Assembly (NCBI RefSeq): GCF_003236295.1
Contig: NZ_POTW01000018.1
Coordinates: 24,686-88,685, forward strand
Origin: Jiangella anatolica
Lineage (GTDB): Bacteria > Actinomycetota > Actinomycetes > Jiangellales > Jiangellaceae
Length of the DNA stretch: 64,000 bases
Direction of reading: 5' to 3'
Shown: positions 34,822 to 43,018 of the stretch, in pieces
Layout of the letters: the number at the start of each line of letters is the position of its first letter
How positions within the stretch are numbered: the first letter of the stretch is position 1
Program-made: the position numbers and the translations under genes
The notes under the pieces: generated by a model
Database searches by the model: none
What the model was told of the DNA's origin: nothing
The model's input: only the letters and a program-made list of their open reading frames with translations

Positions 34822-35009
34822 CAGATAACTCCTGCAACTCGGCCGACACTACCGCCTAGGGCGAGAACGCAGCCGGCGAAAAGCCAGGCAAACCTCTCAA
34901 GCCTTCGCAGCCTGCTCTCGTGGTCGCCCTTGCCTTCAAGCAACTGCTTGACGCCCTCTTCGATTCGGGCGAGGCGATCAATGGTGGTCTTCTCAAAGGA
35001 CTCTGGCAT
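34821..35009 (-). CDS. XhlA-like holin-associated membrane protein
   Basis: 62 residues: a coiled-coil N-terminus (TTIDRLARIEEGVKQLLEGK, HESRLRRLERF) and one C-terminal membrane helix (AWLFAGCVLALGGSVGRVAG). This is the layout of haemolysin XhlA-type phage proteins, which work with holin and amidase in lysis. It overlaps the endolysin start by one base. Confidence 0.75.
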   Translation of the reverse strand: MPESFEKTTIDRLARIEEGVKQLLEGKGDHESRLRRLERFAWLFAGCVLALGGSVGRVAGVI

Positions 35010-35012
35010 CGC

Positions 35013-36878
35013 CTAATCCGCCGTTCGCAAAGTCACCTGGAGCACGCCACCGAAGTTCTTCTGGTTTCGGTCCGGCGGATCCTGGCCCACGAAGAGAACC
35101 TGTTCAATGGTCACGCTGCGGGCCTCTCCAGTGCGGAAGTCCTGATAGACGAACGGGACTCCGGTTCGCTCAAGCGCCTTGAGGTCAGAGAACCTGGCAT
35201 AGGCAAAGCCGTCTCCACCAAGGCTTGTGCCACCACTCGCGACCGTTTCGCGGTCCTTACACATGAGCGGAAGGGAGATGAGTTCTTGCCTACGAGAGGG
35301 CGCCGGAAGCGCCCTCAGTTGGTAGCCATCAAGCTTTGGTCCCAGCGACAAAGTAGAACTGTCACGCTGGAATGTGAACCTCAGTGACAGTTTCTCCCAC
35401 GGAGACTGAGCACCCGGAAGGTTCAGTGCCACTTCAGTGGAGCCATTGAAGTTCGCTACATCGGTGATTTCCGAATAGGCATCAATGGTCGTGGCGCCGG
35501 CAATTCCAATGGACCCATTGGTCACGTCACCAACAATCTTGGCGGCGGCGAAGTACTTGGGTTCCATTGTTCCGAAACGCACGAAGCCTGTAGTAAGATA
35601 GCCAGACTGGACGAGATTGCCACTTTGAAGAGAGCAGCCAATGTCATTCACCGCAAGCGTCAGCTTGCTTCCGACAAAGCCAACGGCGGTGACGTTTCCA
35701 CCACCGGGAACCTCGGCGTCGTTCGCCCAGGCGAACTGAAGCTCGTCAGGACTGGTGACAATGCCCAGCGCCACGCGGCGAGTGAGGCCGTTGGCCAGGC
35801 CCACGTAGGCGTACTCGCCACGAGCGGAAGCCGAGAAGCTGCCCTGGTCATCCCAGATGAGCGGACCGAGCTGGGCTCGGTCCCCGTCCGTGATCGCCAC
35901 CCTGAAGCCCAGATTCGTACAGATGAGCAGGAAGTCCAGGTAGGACTGCATGGCGGTCACATACTCACCAGCGGGCATCCTGAGGGCCACGGCGGGCTGA
36001 GTGAACTCAGGGCCGGCGTCGGTGTCCTCGACCGTGGTGACATAGACGGTGCTGTAGGCACCCTGGCGCCCAGCCATCCAGGCGGCGGAGCCGGTCTCCA
36101 CGATCGAGATCCAGTCCCAGGACGTGGAGGGATGCGTGTAGAACAGGTGCGTGCCGTCCACGACGGCACCACCGGCCAGGGTGAGCTGGTAGATCTTCGT
36201 GCCCTGCACGGCCCAGATGCGGTCCTTGGCCCAGTAGGGGGTCATCGCCCCTGTAGCACCCGTCCAGAGGCTCTGTGCGACCCCAGTTGAGGACAGGCGG
36301 CCTATCCCGGTGGAATGCCCCACAAGCCAGTTGTGGCCGGGAACTCGGGCAATACCGCGAGGCGTGGTGCCAAACGGAGTGACCGCCGTGACCGAGCCGT
36401 TCTCACCGATGATGCGGAACGAGTTGCCGGTGCGGAACAGCCCGCCCGGTTCGCCGATGCCCACGAACTCAAGGTCTGCGCCACCAGCGAACACGGTGGC
36501 CTGCTCGTTGAGCAGACGCACCTCCGGGAAGTCGAAGACGTTGACGCCGCGTGAGTCGTAGAACCTGGTCTCCGAGCCCTCGCCTTCGAGCGGCTCGTAG
36601 TAGGTGATCCCATCTCCACCGGAGAAGTCCGTCTGGGACCGCAGCCACCACTCATCCAGGCTCTGCTCACCGACAAGTCGACTGGCGTCGAACTGGTCCT
36701 TGCGCATCTGCGCAGAGGACCGCTCGTACGGGTGGTCGACGCTGGCGTAGAGGTTGAACGGAAGGTCACCGATGGCCACGTCGAAGGCGTCACGAGTGAC
36801 CCGGTAGATGGCACTCTGCGGATTGGTTCGCCCACCCAGGGGGGTGGGCAACCCTTCGGTGATGTCCGGGGCGACCAT
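35013..36878 (-). CDS. Virion structural protein, tail nozzle/propeller-like
   Basis: 621 residues, beta-rich, with many short repeated strands (GIARVPGHNWLVG, AKDRIWAVQGTKIYQLTLAG, GEYAYVGLANGLTRRVALG) suggesting a propeller-like domain. The N-terminus binds a region typical of podovirus tail nozzle proteins (SAIYRVTRDAFDVAIGDLPF). No enzymatic motif. Its start overlaps the stop of the next gene by one base. Function assigned from position and general architecture. Confidence 0.6.
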   Translation of the reverse strand: MVAPDITEGLPTPLGGRTNPQSAIYRVTRDAFDVAIGDLPFNLYASVDHPYERSSAQMRKDQFDASRLVGEQSLDEWWLRSQTDFSGGDGITYYEPLEGEGSETRFYDSRGVNVFDFPEVRLLNEQATVFAGGADLEFVGIGEPGGLFRTGNSFRIIGENGSVTAVTPFGTTPRGIARVPGHNWLVGHSTGIGRLSSTGVAQSLWTGATGAMTPYWAKDRIWAVQGTKIYQLTLAGGAVVDGTHLFYTHPSTSWDWISIVETGSAAWMAGRQGAYSTVYVTTVEDTDAGPEFTQPAVALRMPAGEYVTAMQSYLDFLLICTNLGFRVAITDGDRAQLGPLIWDDQGSFSASARGEYAYVGLANGLTRRVALGIVTSPDELQFAWANDAEVPGGGNVTAVGFVGSKLTLAVNDIGCSLQSGNLVQSGYLTTGFVRFGTMEPKYFAAAKIVGDVTNGSIGIAGATTIDAYSEITDVANFNGSTEVALNLPGAQSPWEKLSLRFTFQRDSSTLSLGPKLDGYQLRALPAPSRRQELISLPLMCKDRETVASGGTSLGGDGFAYARFSDLKALERTGVPFVYQDFRTGEARSVTIEQVLFVGQDPPDRNQKNFGGVLQVTLRTAD

Positions 36879-37921
36879 TACGCCGGCCCGAGATATTCGA
36901 CGGAGTAGCCACTGAAGGCGAGGCCACCGTCAGTTCCCCAGACGGAGCTGGCGAAGTTGTTCTCGAAGAAGAAGCAGATCGCCCTGCCGGCATTCACCGT
37001 GACGGTGATCCCGATGTCCGCGCCCGTGGCACCAGTGGTACTGGTCTGGATGTTGCCCTGGCGGAGCATCGTGCCCTCGCTGGTGCCATCGGCTGGTGCG
37101 TCGTGGATGTAGATCCGGTTCGAGGCGGAGATGCCGCCTGCCTTGAACTGGCCCCACATGCGGATGCGATAGCGGCCCGTGACCGGGACGATGCGTCTGG
37201 ACGAGTGGCCGTCAGAAGCCCAGGTGCCGCGACTGTCCTGCGTGGTGTAGGAGACCCTGGTCTTTGTCGAGGCGGCGATGTTCGCGTCAGCGGTCTGTGC
37301 GCAGAGGATGTAGTAAGCGTCGGTCAGGTCCTGCTGGCGAACCTGGAGCGTGTTCGACGCTCCAGCGATCGTCTTGTTCGACAGCGTTTGGGCGTTCGTG
37401 GTGCCAACAACGGCGCCGGTCGCGCCGTGCGCGGCAGTGGCCGCGATGTGGCCGTCCAGCGTGGAGTCCAGGGCCGCGAGGTCCGTCGTCAGGTTCGTCA
37501 CGCTGGACTGGGCGATGTTCGTCAGCGTGTTGCTGGTGCCCGAGATGGTCTTGTTGGTCAGCGTTTGAGCCTGGCTGGTGCCCACCACGTTGCCGGAGGT
37601 GACGCCATGCACTCCCGTGCTGGCGTCGATGTGCTCCTGGGGCTCGCGGAAGTCACGAGCCGTGGCCATGTGCCGGACCTTGGCGCCGTTCTCGTGCGGG
37701 AGGGCCGCAGTGCCGTCCTGGGCACGCTGGATGGTCCACAGACCACCAGCGCGGTTGGTGACGGTGACGATCTCTTCAGTCGAGGTGTCCGGGTCCAGCA
37801 CCGCCGTGAACGGCGTGCTGGCCGGGTAGCCCGTGGCGCCGGCCACGGTTATGGTGGTGGCGCCGCCGTCGACCCCGCCCTGAATCGTCGCCTCGGAGGC
37901 GATCGAGCTGTAGAAGCGCAC
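36878..37921 (-). CDS. Tail fibre-like protein with NKTI repeats
   Basis: 347 residues. The N-terminal ~90 residues are a phage adaptor domain (TTITVAGATGYPAS, EIVTVTNRAGGLWTIQRAQD). Then come two fibre repeats, VVGTSQAQTLTNKTISGTSN and VVGTTNAQTLSNKTIAGASN. The C-terminal ~130 residues are a C1q/TNF-like beta domain (GRYRIRMWGQF, ICFFFENNF). Probably trimeric receptor-binding fibre. Confidence 0.78.
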   Translation of the reverse strand: MRFYSSIASEATIQGGVDGGATTITVAGATGYPASTPFTAVLDPDTSTEEIVTVTNRAGGLWTIQRAQDGTAALPHENGAKVRHMATARDFREPQEHIDASTGVHGVTSGNVVGTSQAQTLTNKTISGTSNTLTNIAQSSVTNLTTDLAALDSTLDGHIAATAAHGATGAVVGTTNAQTLSNKTIAGASNTLQVRQQDLTDAYYILCAQTADANIAASTKTRVSYTTQDSRGTWASDGHSSRRIVPVTGRYRIRMWGQFKAGGISASNRIYIHDAPADGTSEGTMLRQGNIQTSTTGATGADIGITVTVNAGRAICFFFENNFASSVWGTDGGLAFSGYSVEYLGPA

Positions 37922-37923
37922 GG

Positions 37924-38859
37924 CTACCTCGTGTAGTTGATCGTGATGGGGTTGGCGTCCTGAAGGCGTCGGCGCTCCTTCTCGACCTCCAGCTCATGCA
38001 GGCCACGGAAGTACTCGGCGAGCTGGTTGATATCGATGGGGCGGGTCCGCGACCACTCGCGGGCCTCAGCACTCTGGACGCCGGCAGTGCCCAGCGGCAG
38101 AGAGGCGACCATGCGGTGCAGCGCGCCGTACATGACGGCGGGCCAGGCGCTGATCTCCAGACCCGAGTCCGTGAACTCGCCCTCGGACTGGATCTGCGAG
38201 GGGCGCTTCATGTAGCGCACCCGAACGGTGCGCCCGGGCGTGAGGTGCGGCGGCAGGATGATCGAGCGGCCGGTTGGGAACTCCGAGGGCGCAGCGTTGC
38301 GGTTAAACCGCCACTGCGTGATCGGCACCCACGCCTTCTGCGGGCCAACCTCGTCATAGAGGACGTTCGTGACGTCCTCGGTGTCGGCCGGCATGGAGAA
38401 CGCCTGCACCACGGGCTGGAACGCGAACTCGGTCTGCCCAAGGCCGTACAACGACGGCCAGAGGTTCCCGATCACGTCGTTGATCCGTTGGAGGATGGTG
38501 TGCCTGGGGAAGCGAGGCTGGAAGGTGACCAGGGTTCCCTCAGCCCACGCCGAGGGACGCGAAGAGCCCCACCCCCTACCTGTCGGAAGGAGGGTCACGG
38601 TGCCGTCGACAGCGGTGGCCACGTACACCAGCTCGGTGCCGATCTCGGCAACGCCTCTGGAGACCTGGCCCTGCTCTGCAACCCGGAAGGTCGTGGTGCT
38701 CTCGCTGATGGACTCCCCCAGGTAGGTCACCTGGCCCACGTCCGTGGTGTGACCCGACAGCTCCTGGAGGGTCTCCTCGATCAGCTCGGAGGTGGCGTAC
38801 CTGGGCTCGTCCGGGGTGGGCGCAGGCCCACCGCCGTCGCCTGGGACGATGACGGGCAT
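37924..38859 (-). CDS. Neck / head-tail adaptor-like virion protein
   Basis: 311 residues from the ATG at 38859, which overlaps the preceding stop (TAATG). Helical N-terminus (SELIEETLQELSG) plus beta segments, including PRHTILQRINDVIGNLWPSL and EISAWPAVMYGALHRMVASL. The layout matches podovirus adaptor (T7 gp11/tail tubular A-like) proteins in position next to the nozzle protein. Tentative. Confidence 0.55.
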   Translation of the reverse strand: MPVIVPGDGGGPAPTPDEPRYATSELIEETLQELSGHTTDVGQVTYLGESISESTTTFRVAEQGQVSRGVAEIGTELVYVATAVDGTVTLLPTGRGWGSSRPSAWAEGTLVTFQPRFPRHTILQRINDVIGNLWPSLYGLGQTEFAFQPVVQAFSMPADTEDVTNVLYDEVGPQKAWVPITQWRFNRNAAPSEFPTGRSIILPPHLTPGRTVRVRYMKRPSQIQSEGEFTDSGLEISAWPAVMYGALHRMVASLPLGTAGVQSAEAREWSRTRPIDINQLAEYFRGLHELEVEKERRRLQDANPITINYTR

Positions 38860-39119
38860 TACACCCACACTCCGTTCATGCGTATCCGGGCGCCGTAGCT
38901 GTCCCAGGTGGACCCGTCGCGAGCGCGGACGCCGCCAGCGGGAACGACGGGCGGCTCGAAACCGCGAGTGATCCAGATGTCAGAGACGTGGACCTTGGGC
39001 GCCGGGCCAGCGGCGGGGACACGGAAGAGCGCGATCTCACCGACGTGGACCCTGGCCGGAGGAATGACAGGGTCCAGCCGGAACAGCGAGAGGTCGGCTA
39101 TTTCGACATGGGCGGCCAT
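38859..39119 (-). CDS. Small virion-associated protein with VHVxDI repeats
   Basis: 86 residues containing three similar units: HVEIADLSLFRLD, RVHVGEIALFRVP and KVHVSDIWITRGF. The same motif ends the 92-residue protein at 42030-42308 (SVHVSDISLTR). A short beta-strand interaction tag is plausible. Starts and stops overlap both neighbours by one base. Confidence 0.6.
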   Translation of the reverse strand: MAAHVEIADLSLFRLDPVIPPARVHVGEIALFRVPAAGPAPKVHVSDIWITRGFEPPVVPAGGVRARDGSTWDSYGARIRMNGVWV

Positions 39120-40489
39120 CAGGCCGCCGCCGTCACTGTGACCTCAGCGCGAAGGTTCGCCCAGTTCGTGACGCTGTCGATCTCGGCGCCGCTGAGAACC
39201 AGGTTGACCTGGTTCCACGTGGTTCCCGTGAGGGCCTGCGCACTGGACGTGGCGATCACCGTGGAGGCACCCTCAATGAGCTGGAGGGTTGCGGTAGCCG
39301 TGCCGGCGTCCACCTTGCGAGCACGGATAGACACCGTCACGGTGTCAGTGCTGATCGCATCGTTCAGCTCGTTGAGTCCGACGCGAACCGGCGAGCTGGT
39401 CGGAGTGTCCGGGCTGATGGCGTAGGTGGTGTCACTTCCATCGGAAGTGACCTCCCAGACATCCTCACCGTTCGAGGTGGTCCACCCGGTGACGGTGATG
39501 TCCGAGATCGGCTTGGCCGTGTCGGATGCACCGGAGACGTTGATCGTCACGGTGTCGGCAGCGGAGGCGACAGCCGCAGTGTCGGTGGCCACCAGCGAGA
39601 AGACCAGGGTGCTAGTCGCAGCCGGAGCGGTGAAGCTCGGGTTCTCAGCGGTGGCGTCGTTCAGCGTGACGGCCGCGCCTGAGGTCTGCGTCCAGGCCCA
39701 GGTGTACGGCGCGCCGGCCCCGCCGTTGGCGGTGGCCGACCCGTCCAGGTTCACCGTGGCGTTGGCCAGGACGTTCTGGTCCGGCCCAGCGTTGGCGATC
39801 GGGGCGTTCGGCGCGGCGGCAGCCGGCTCGATCGCCATGAGCACGTAGCCGTAGAACCCGTGGGGGTTCCTGGTCGCCGTGGCCGTGCGGGTGCCAGTCG
39901 AGCCGGTGGCGCTGAGCGCTTCCGTGCCCCAGGTGCCGAAGGAGAAGCCCCCCGCACCCACGGAGGTTTGGCCCTGACCACGGGAGGTCATGGACCCAGG
40001 CACGGTGGCGGAGGCGGGCGTGGTCGCGCTGTCACACTTGACGGCCCAGGCGCCGAACAGCATGCCGCCGTTCGTGCCGGTCACCGGACCGGCGGGCAGC
40101 GTCAGTACGTCAGGGCTGCCCGCGCTCCCGATGCTGAAGCTGCCACCGGGGAACGGGGCCGTGGTGTGCGCACCAGTGAAGGCAGCAATGCCCACGTACT
40201 GGTCGGTGCCCGAATCGCCGTTGCCGTTCGAGATGGTGTAGGTCGAAGGCTCTGACCCACCCGCCAGCTTCCACGCGGCACCAATGGTGAAGTTGGTGCC
40301 GGTGGCGGCAAGCTCGGAGATCTCCGTGAATCCCGCCGGCCAGGTGATGTTCGGGTTCGTGCCGTCATGCTGGTAGGCCCACATGACCAGGACGTCGCCA
40401 GAGGCGGTCCCTGCGGGCTTGTCGACTGTGGCAGTGAGGGCTCCGCCATTGTTGAAGAACTGGGCGCCAGCCCGGTATGCAACAGCCAT
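39119..40489 (-). CDS. Virion surface protein with PKD/Ig-like domain
   Basis: 456 residues. The first ~220 residues form a beta-sandwich (VAYRAGAQFFNNGGALTATV, TSGDVLVMWAYQHDG-like). Residues about 230-320 are a PKD/Ig-like domain (ANAGPDQNVLANATVNLDGS, YTWAWTQTSGAAVTLNDATA). The end is another beta domain (WNQVNLVLSGAEI). Such domains on phage appendages bind carbohydrate or cell walls. Confidence 0.7.
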   Translation of the reverse strand: MAVAYRAGAQFFNNGGALTATVDKPAGTASGDVLVMWAYQHDGTNPNITWPAGFTEISELAATGTNFTIGAAWKLAGGSEPSTYTISNGNGDSGTDQYVGIAAFTGAHTTAPFPGGSFSIGSAGSPDVLTLPAGPVTGTNGGMLFGAWAVKCDSATTPASATVPGSMTSRGQGQTSVGAGGFSFGTWGTEALSATGSTGTRTATATRNPHGFYGYVLMAIEPAAAAPNAPIANAGPDQNVLANATVNLDGSATANGGAGAPYTWAWTQTSGAAVTLNDATAENPSFTAPAATSTLVFSLVATDTAAVASAADTVTINVSGASDTAKPISDITVTGWTTSNGEDVWEVTSDGSDTTYAISPDTPTSSPVRVGLNELNDAISTDTVTVSIRARKVDAGTATATLQLIEGASTVIATSSAQALTGTTWNQVNLVLSGAEIDSVTNWANLRAEVTVTAAA

Positions 40490-40510
40490 TACGCACCTTT
40501 AGAGTTGTTG

Positions 40511-41407
40511 TCAGGCGACGGGGGTGCCGTCGTCTTCCCAGACGTTCGAAGAGTCGTAGTCCGAAACGGCCGTACCGCCGTTGTAACTGCCCATGCCAGT
40601 GATCGGGCCGTAGCCGAAATCCCGGCCGTGCTTGTTGCGGCGGAAGACGAGATCAGCAACATTGCCCGCCCAGCTATCGGCGCCACGCAACGTGTATGCC
40701 CCACCGTTGACCCAGTTGTCGAGGAACCGGATGTTGGTGGCGTCGCCGCCATCACTCATCTGCAAGACCGAACTGCCAACGCCGCCCGCGAAGGTCGGTG
40801 CATCCGGGGCGTTAAGGCTGATCATCGTGTTCCAATGAAAGAGAATGTCGTCTCCACCGAAACACTGAATGTTGTCTCCGTGAGGGTCGTCGCCTTCTGA
40901 CCAAAGGTCGTGCAGCAGCGAGGCGAACACCTCGACGTTCGAGCTTGGCTTCATGTCGTCGCCGTTGTGGGTGAACTCGCAGTACTTGGCAACCCAGTTG
41001 CGACCCGCAATTCCAGCGTTTCCGTGAACGTCACGAATAGCGCAGTACTCGAAGGTCGTTCGCCTGGACGGGTCGGAGGGCGGTGTGCCAAATCCGTTCC
41101 ATGCCTCCACGCCGAACCACGCGCCAGTGACTTCGCAGTCGCGGAAGATCAGGTCAGCGTGCGAAGGCTGAGACAAGGCCACGTTCGCAATGCGGCGTCC
41201 CGTCAGGACGCCACCATTGGCAATCGCCGCATTGATAGCGGCGTTTCCGTCGAGCGTGGCGCCTGTAATGGCGACGCGGGGACCGGTGTTGTCGACGGTG
41301 GGTTTGGGGAACGGTCCGCCGGGACCCGGTCCAGGGCCGGGGTCCACCGGAGGTGGCCCGACGATGGAGACCCAGGCGCCATTCACGCGTGCGTAGGTGC
41401 CCGCCAT
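40511..41407 (-). CDS. Right-handed beta-helix tailspike-like protein
   Basis: 298 residues. After a Pro/Gly-rich linker (GPPPVDPGPGPGPGG), repeated short strands with polar ladder residues (ADLIFRDCEVTGAWFGVEAW, FEYCAIRDVHGNAGIAG, VAKYCEFTHNGDDMK, NIRFLDNWVNGGAYTL) indicate a pectate-lyase-like parallel beta-helix. Could degrade or bind host surface polysaccharide. Contains HGDN and HNGDD clusters, but no catalytic residues can be assigned. Confidence 0.7.
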   Translation of the reverse strand: MAGTYARVNGAWVSIVGPPPVDPGPGPGPGGPFPKPTVDNTGPRVAITGATLDGNAAINAAIANGGVLTGRRIANVALSQPSHADLIFRDCEVTGAWFGVEAWNGFGTPPSDPSRRTTFEYCAIRDVHGNAGIAGRNWVAKYCEFTHNGDDMKPSSNVEVFASLLHDLWSEGDDPHGDNIQCFGGDDILFHWNTMISLNAPDAPTFAGGVGSSVLQMSDGGDATNIRFLDNWVNGGAYTLRGADSWAGNVADLVFRRNKHGRDFGYGPITGMGSYNGGTAVSDYDSSNVWEDDGTPVA

Positions 41408-42015
41408 CAGGACTCCGGGAAGAACCAGAGGTCACCGTTCTGGGCCGCGCTGCCTGGATCGGCAGAGCCCAGGAACCAGACCCAGGTGGCGCCCGAGGGG
41501 CGCACCGGGTAGCCAGAGCCGACCTGCACCAGGCGGGCGCCAACGATGGCGCTCACAGACGTGACGCTGGTGACGGTGGCTGCGGGCGGAGTCAGCTCGC
41601 TGGGAGCGAGCGTGACCGTGCCGGTCTTGCCCTGGACGCTGGTGACGCCAGCGGAGACCTCGATGTCCTCAATGGCTGCGTCGAGCGTCTCGATGTCCGT
41701 GAAGAGGTCACTGGCGGAGAGCAGCACGCGAGGGTTGAGCGCAGGCGAGGCGCCATCAGCGCTGGAGATCCAGAGCGCCGTCACGCCCGGAGGCGTGAGG
41801 AACGGCGGGATCTGCCCATTGGAGTCCGAGGTGACCTCGGTGATGGGCGACCCACCGATGGTCTGAAGGTTTGTGAGCCGGGTGCCGGCGGTCTGAGAGT
41901 CGTACACCCAGAGCGTCTCGGCGGGCGCGAACAGCGCCACGTTGCCTTCGCCCACGGACTGGGTAACGTCGGCAGAAGTGCCACCTACACGGTGGCGGCG
42001 TGGGGTGAGAGCCAC
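41407..42015 (-). CDS. Phage appendage protein
   Basis: 202 residues. The segment VTSVQGKTGTVTLAPSELTP is a common phage fibre/baseplate motif; the N-terminal half is an adaptor-like beta domain (LWVYDSQTAGTRLTNLQ, GQIPPFLTPPGV) seen in many actinophage minor tail proteins. It overlaps the beta-helix gene start by one base. Confidence 0.65.
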   Translation of the reverse strand: MALTPRRHRVGGTSADVTQSVGEGNVALFAPAETLWVYDSQTAGTRLTNLQTIGGSPITEVTSDSNGQIPPFLTPPGVTALWISSADGASPALNPRVLLSASDLFTDIETLDAAIEDIEVSAGVTSVQGKTGTVTLAPSELTPPAATVTSVTSVSAIVGARLVQVGSGYPVRPSGATWVWFLGSADPGSAAQNGDLWFFPES

Positions 42016-42029
42016 GTCAATTCCAATCG

Positions 42030-42308
42030 TTACGCAGGTATGCGCGTGAGCGAGATGTCCGACACATGCACGGAGGTGAAGGAGCTAGCGGGCGGCAGGG
42101 AATTGGCGGCGGCCTGAGCCTCAAGGCCAACGGTTCCGGCGAGCTGATTCAGAACGAGGTTGAGGCCGAGCCCCCTGGTGCCGTTGGCCACGTTGAGGGC
42201 GCCGAGCCCATCCATTCCGGTGGTGCCGGCGTAGGCATTGCAGGCGCCGTTGAATTCAAGCCCGTCAGTGCCAGAGGCATCATTGAGGGCTTGGAGCAGC
42301 TCTTTCAT
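42030..42308 (-). CDS. Repeat protein of N-x-x-A-G-T-x-G-L type
   Basis: 92 residues made of about four units of ~15 residues (LNDASGTDGLEF, CNAYAGTTGMDGLGAL, NVANGTRGLGLN, NQLAGTVGLEAQ) and a C-terminal SVHVSDISLTR tag. Similar repeats occur in actinophage structural regions; function unknown. The ATG overlaps the upstream stop (ATGA). Confidence 0.6.
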   Translation of the reverse strand: MKELLQALNDASGTDGLEFNGACNAYAGTTGMDGLGALNVANGTRGLGLNLVLNQLAGTVGLEAQAAANSLPPASSFTSVHVSDISLTRIPA

Positions 42309-42583
42309 TCGTTGGCTCCGAAAGCCCTGCCGGTCTCGTTCGACACGCGTATGGCGCGCTCCACCTGGGCGCGGCTGGAGCCCTCGGGGTTGATGCCTTG
42401 ACGCTTGGCCTCACGGAAGGCGTTGATATCCGCCTGCCACTGCTTCTGAGTAGTCAGGTTGTTGTCAGGTGCAACCCAGAGAGTCTTAGCGTTCTTCGCC
42501 CGGACGCAACTTCCCCACGTGGCGTGAACGCCAGGGGTTGGGCAGCCGCTACTGCAATTCGAGGTACTGGTCGAGGATCGCAT
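42305..42583 (-). CDS. Small Cys-rich phage structural-region protein
   Basis: 92 residues. SNCSSGCPTPGVHATWGSC and CVRAKNAKTLWV form a Cys/His-rich N-terminus, possibly zinc-binding. A helical second half reads QWQADINAFREAKRQGINPE, RAQVERAIRVSNETGRAFG. I recall related proteins near capsid genes of actinophages. It overlaps the upstream 59-codon gene by 35 bases. Confidence 0.65.
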   Translation of the reverse strand: MRSSTSTSNCSSGCPTPGVHATWGSCVRAKNAKTLWVAPDNNLTTQKQWQADINAFREAKRQGINPEGSSRAQVERAIRVSNETGRAFGANE

Positions 42584-42728
42584 CGAGGTAAGGGCCTATC
42601 TTCCAGCGGTCAACCGCTTCTGAATTGCGGTAGGTCTCAGAGGCGTGCATGAATGCCTCGTAGCAGTCAGCCACGCTCATCTCGCGGACCTGAGGCGTGG
42701 GCTTGTGCGAGAACATGGGAAGCTTCAT
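42549..42728 (-). CDS. Small hypothetical phage protein
   Basis: 59 residues: MKLPMFSHKPTPQVREMSVA, then ADCYEAFMHASETYRNSEAV and KIGPYLDAILDQYLELQ; helical and acidic. The ATG overlaps the stop of the next gene (ATGA). No family recognised. Confidence 0.55.
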   Translation of the reverse strand: MKLPMFSHKPTPQVREMSVADCYEAFMHASETYRNSEAVDRWKIGPYLDAILDQYLELQ

Positions 42729-43000
42729 TCCTCGACCAACCCACCCTCATAGCCGCTGGCGATCAGAGCGTCCGCGACTTCCTGGGGAACGCCCGTGTAC
42801 ACGTAGCCGCCCTTGAAGTAGTCGACTCCGTCGACTTTCCCGGAGTACATCTCTTCGGAGATCTCTCGGGTTTCGAGGAAGACTCCGCCACTGAGGTAAA
42901 GGCCGACACCTCGTGGCCACTTGTAGCGCTGAAGGAATTCAGGCTTCAGACCCGGAGTCCCCTCAAGAACGAAGGGAGGGTTGAATGTGTAAGTGGCCAC
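42725..43000 (-). CDS. Head-proximal small protein
   Basis: 91 residues. It opens MATYTFNPPFVLEGTPGLKP and contains YKWPRGVGLYLSGGVF and GKVDGVDYFKGGYVYTGVPQ, beta-rich. Directly downstream of the capsid gene, 18 bases away, which suggests a head-completion or neck role. No enzymatic motif. Confidence 0.6.
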   Translation of the reverse strand: MATYTFNPPFVLEGTPGLKPEFLQRYKWPRGVGLYLSGGVFLETREISEEMYSGKVDGVDYFKGGYVYTGVPQEVADALIASGYEGGLVEE

Positions 43001-43018
43001 GAGGCATCAGCTTTCAGA

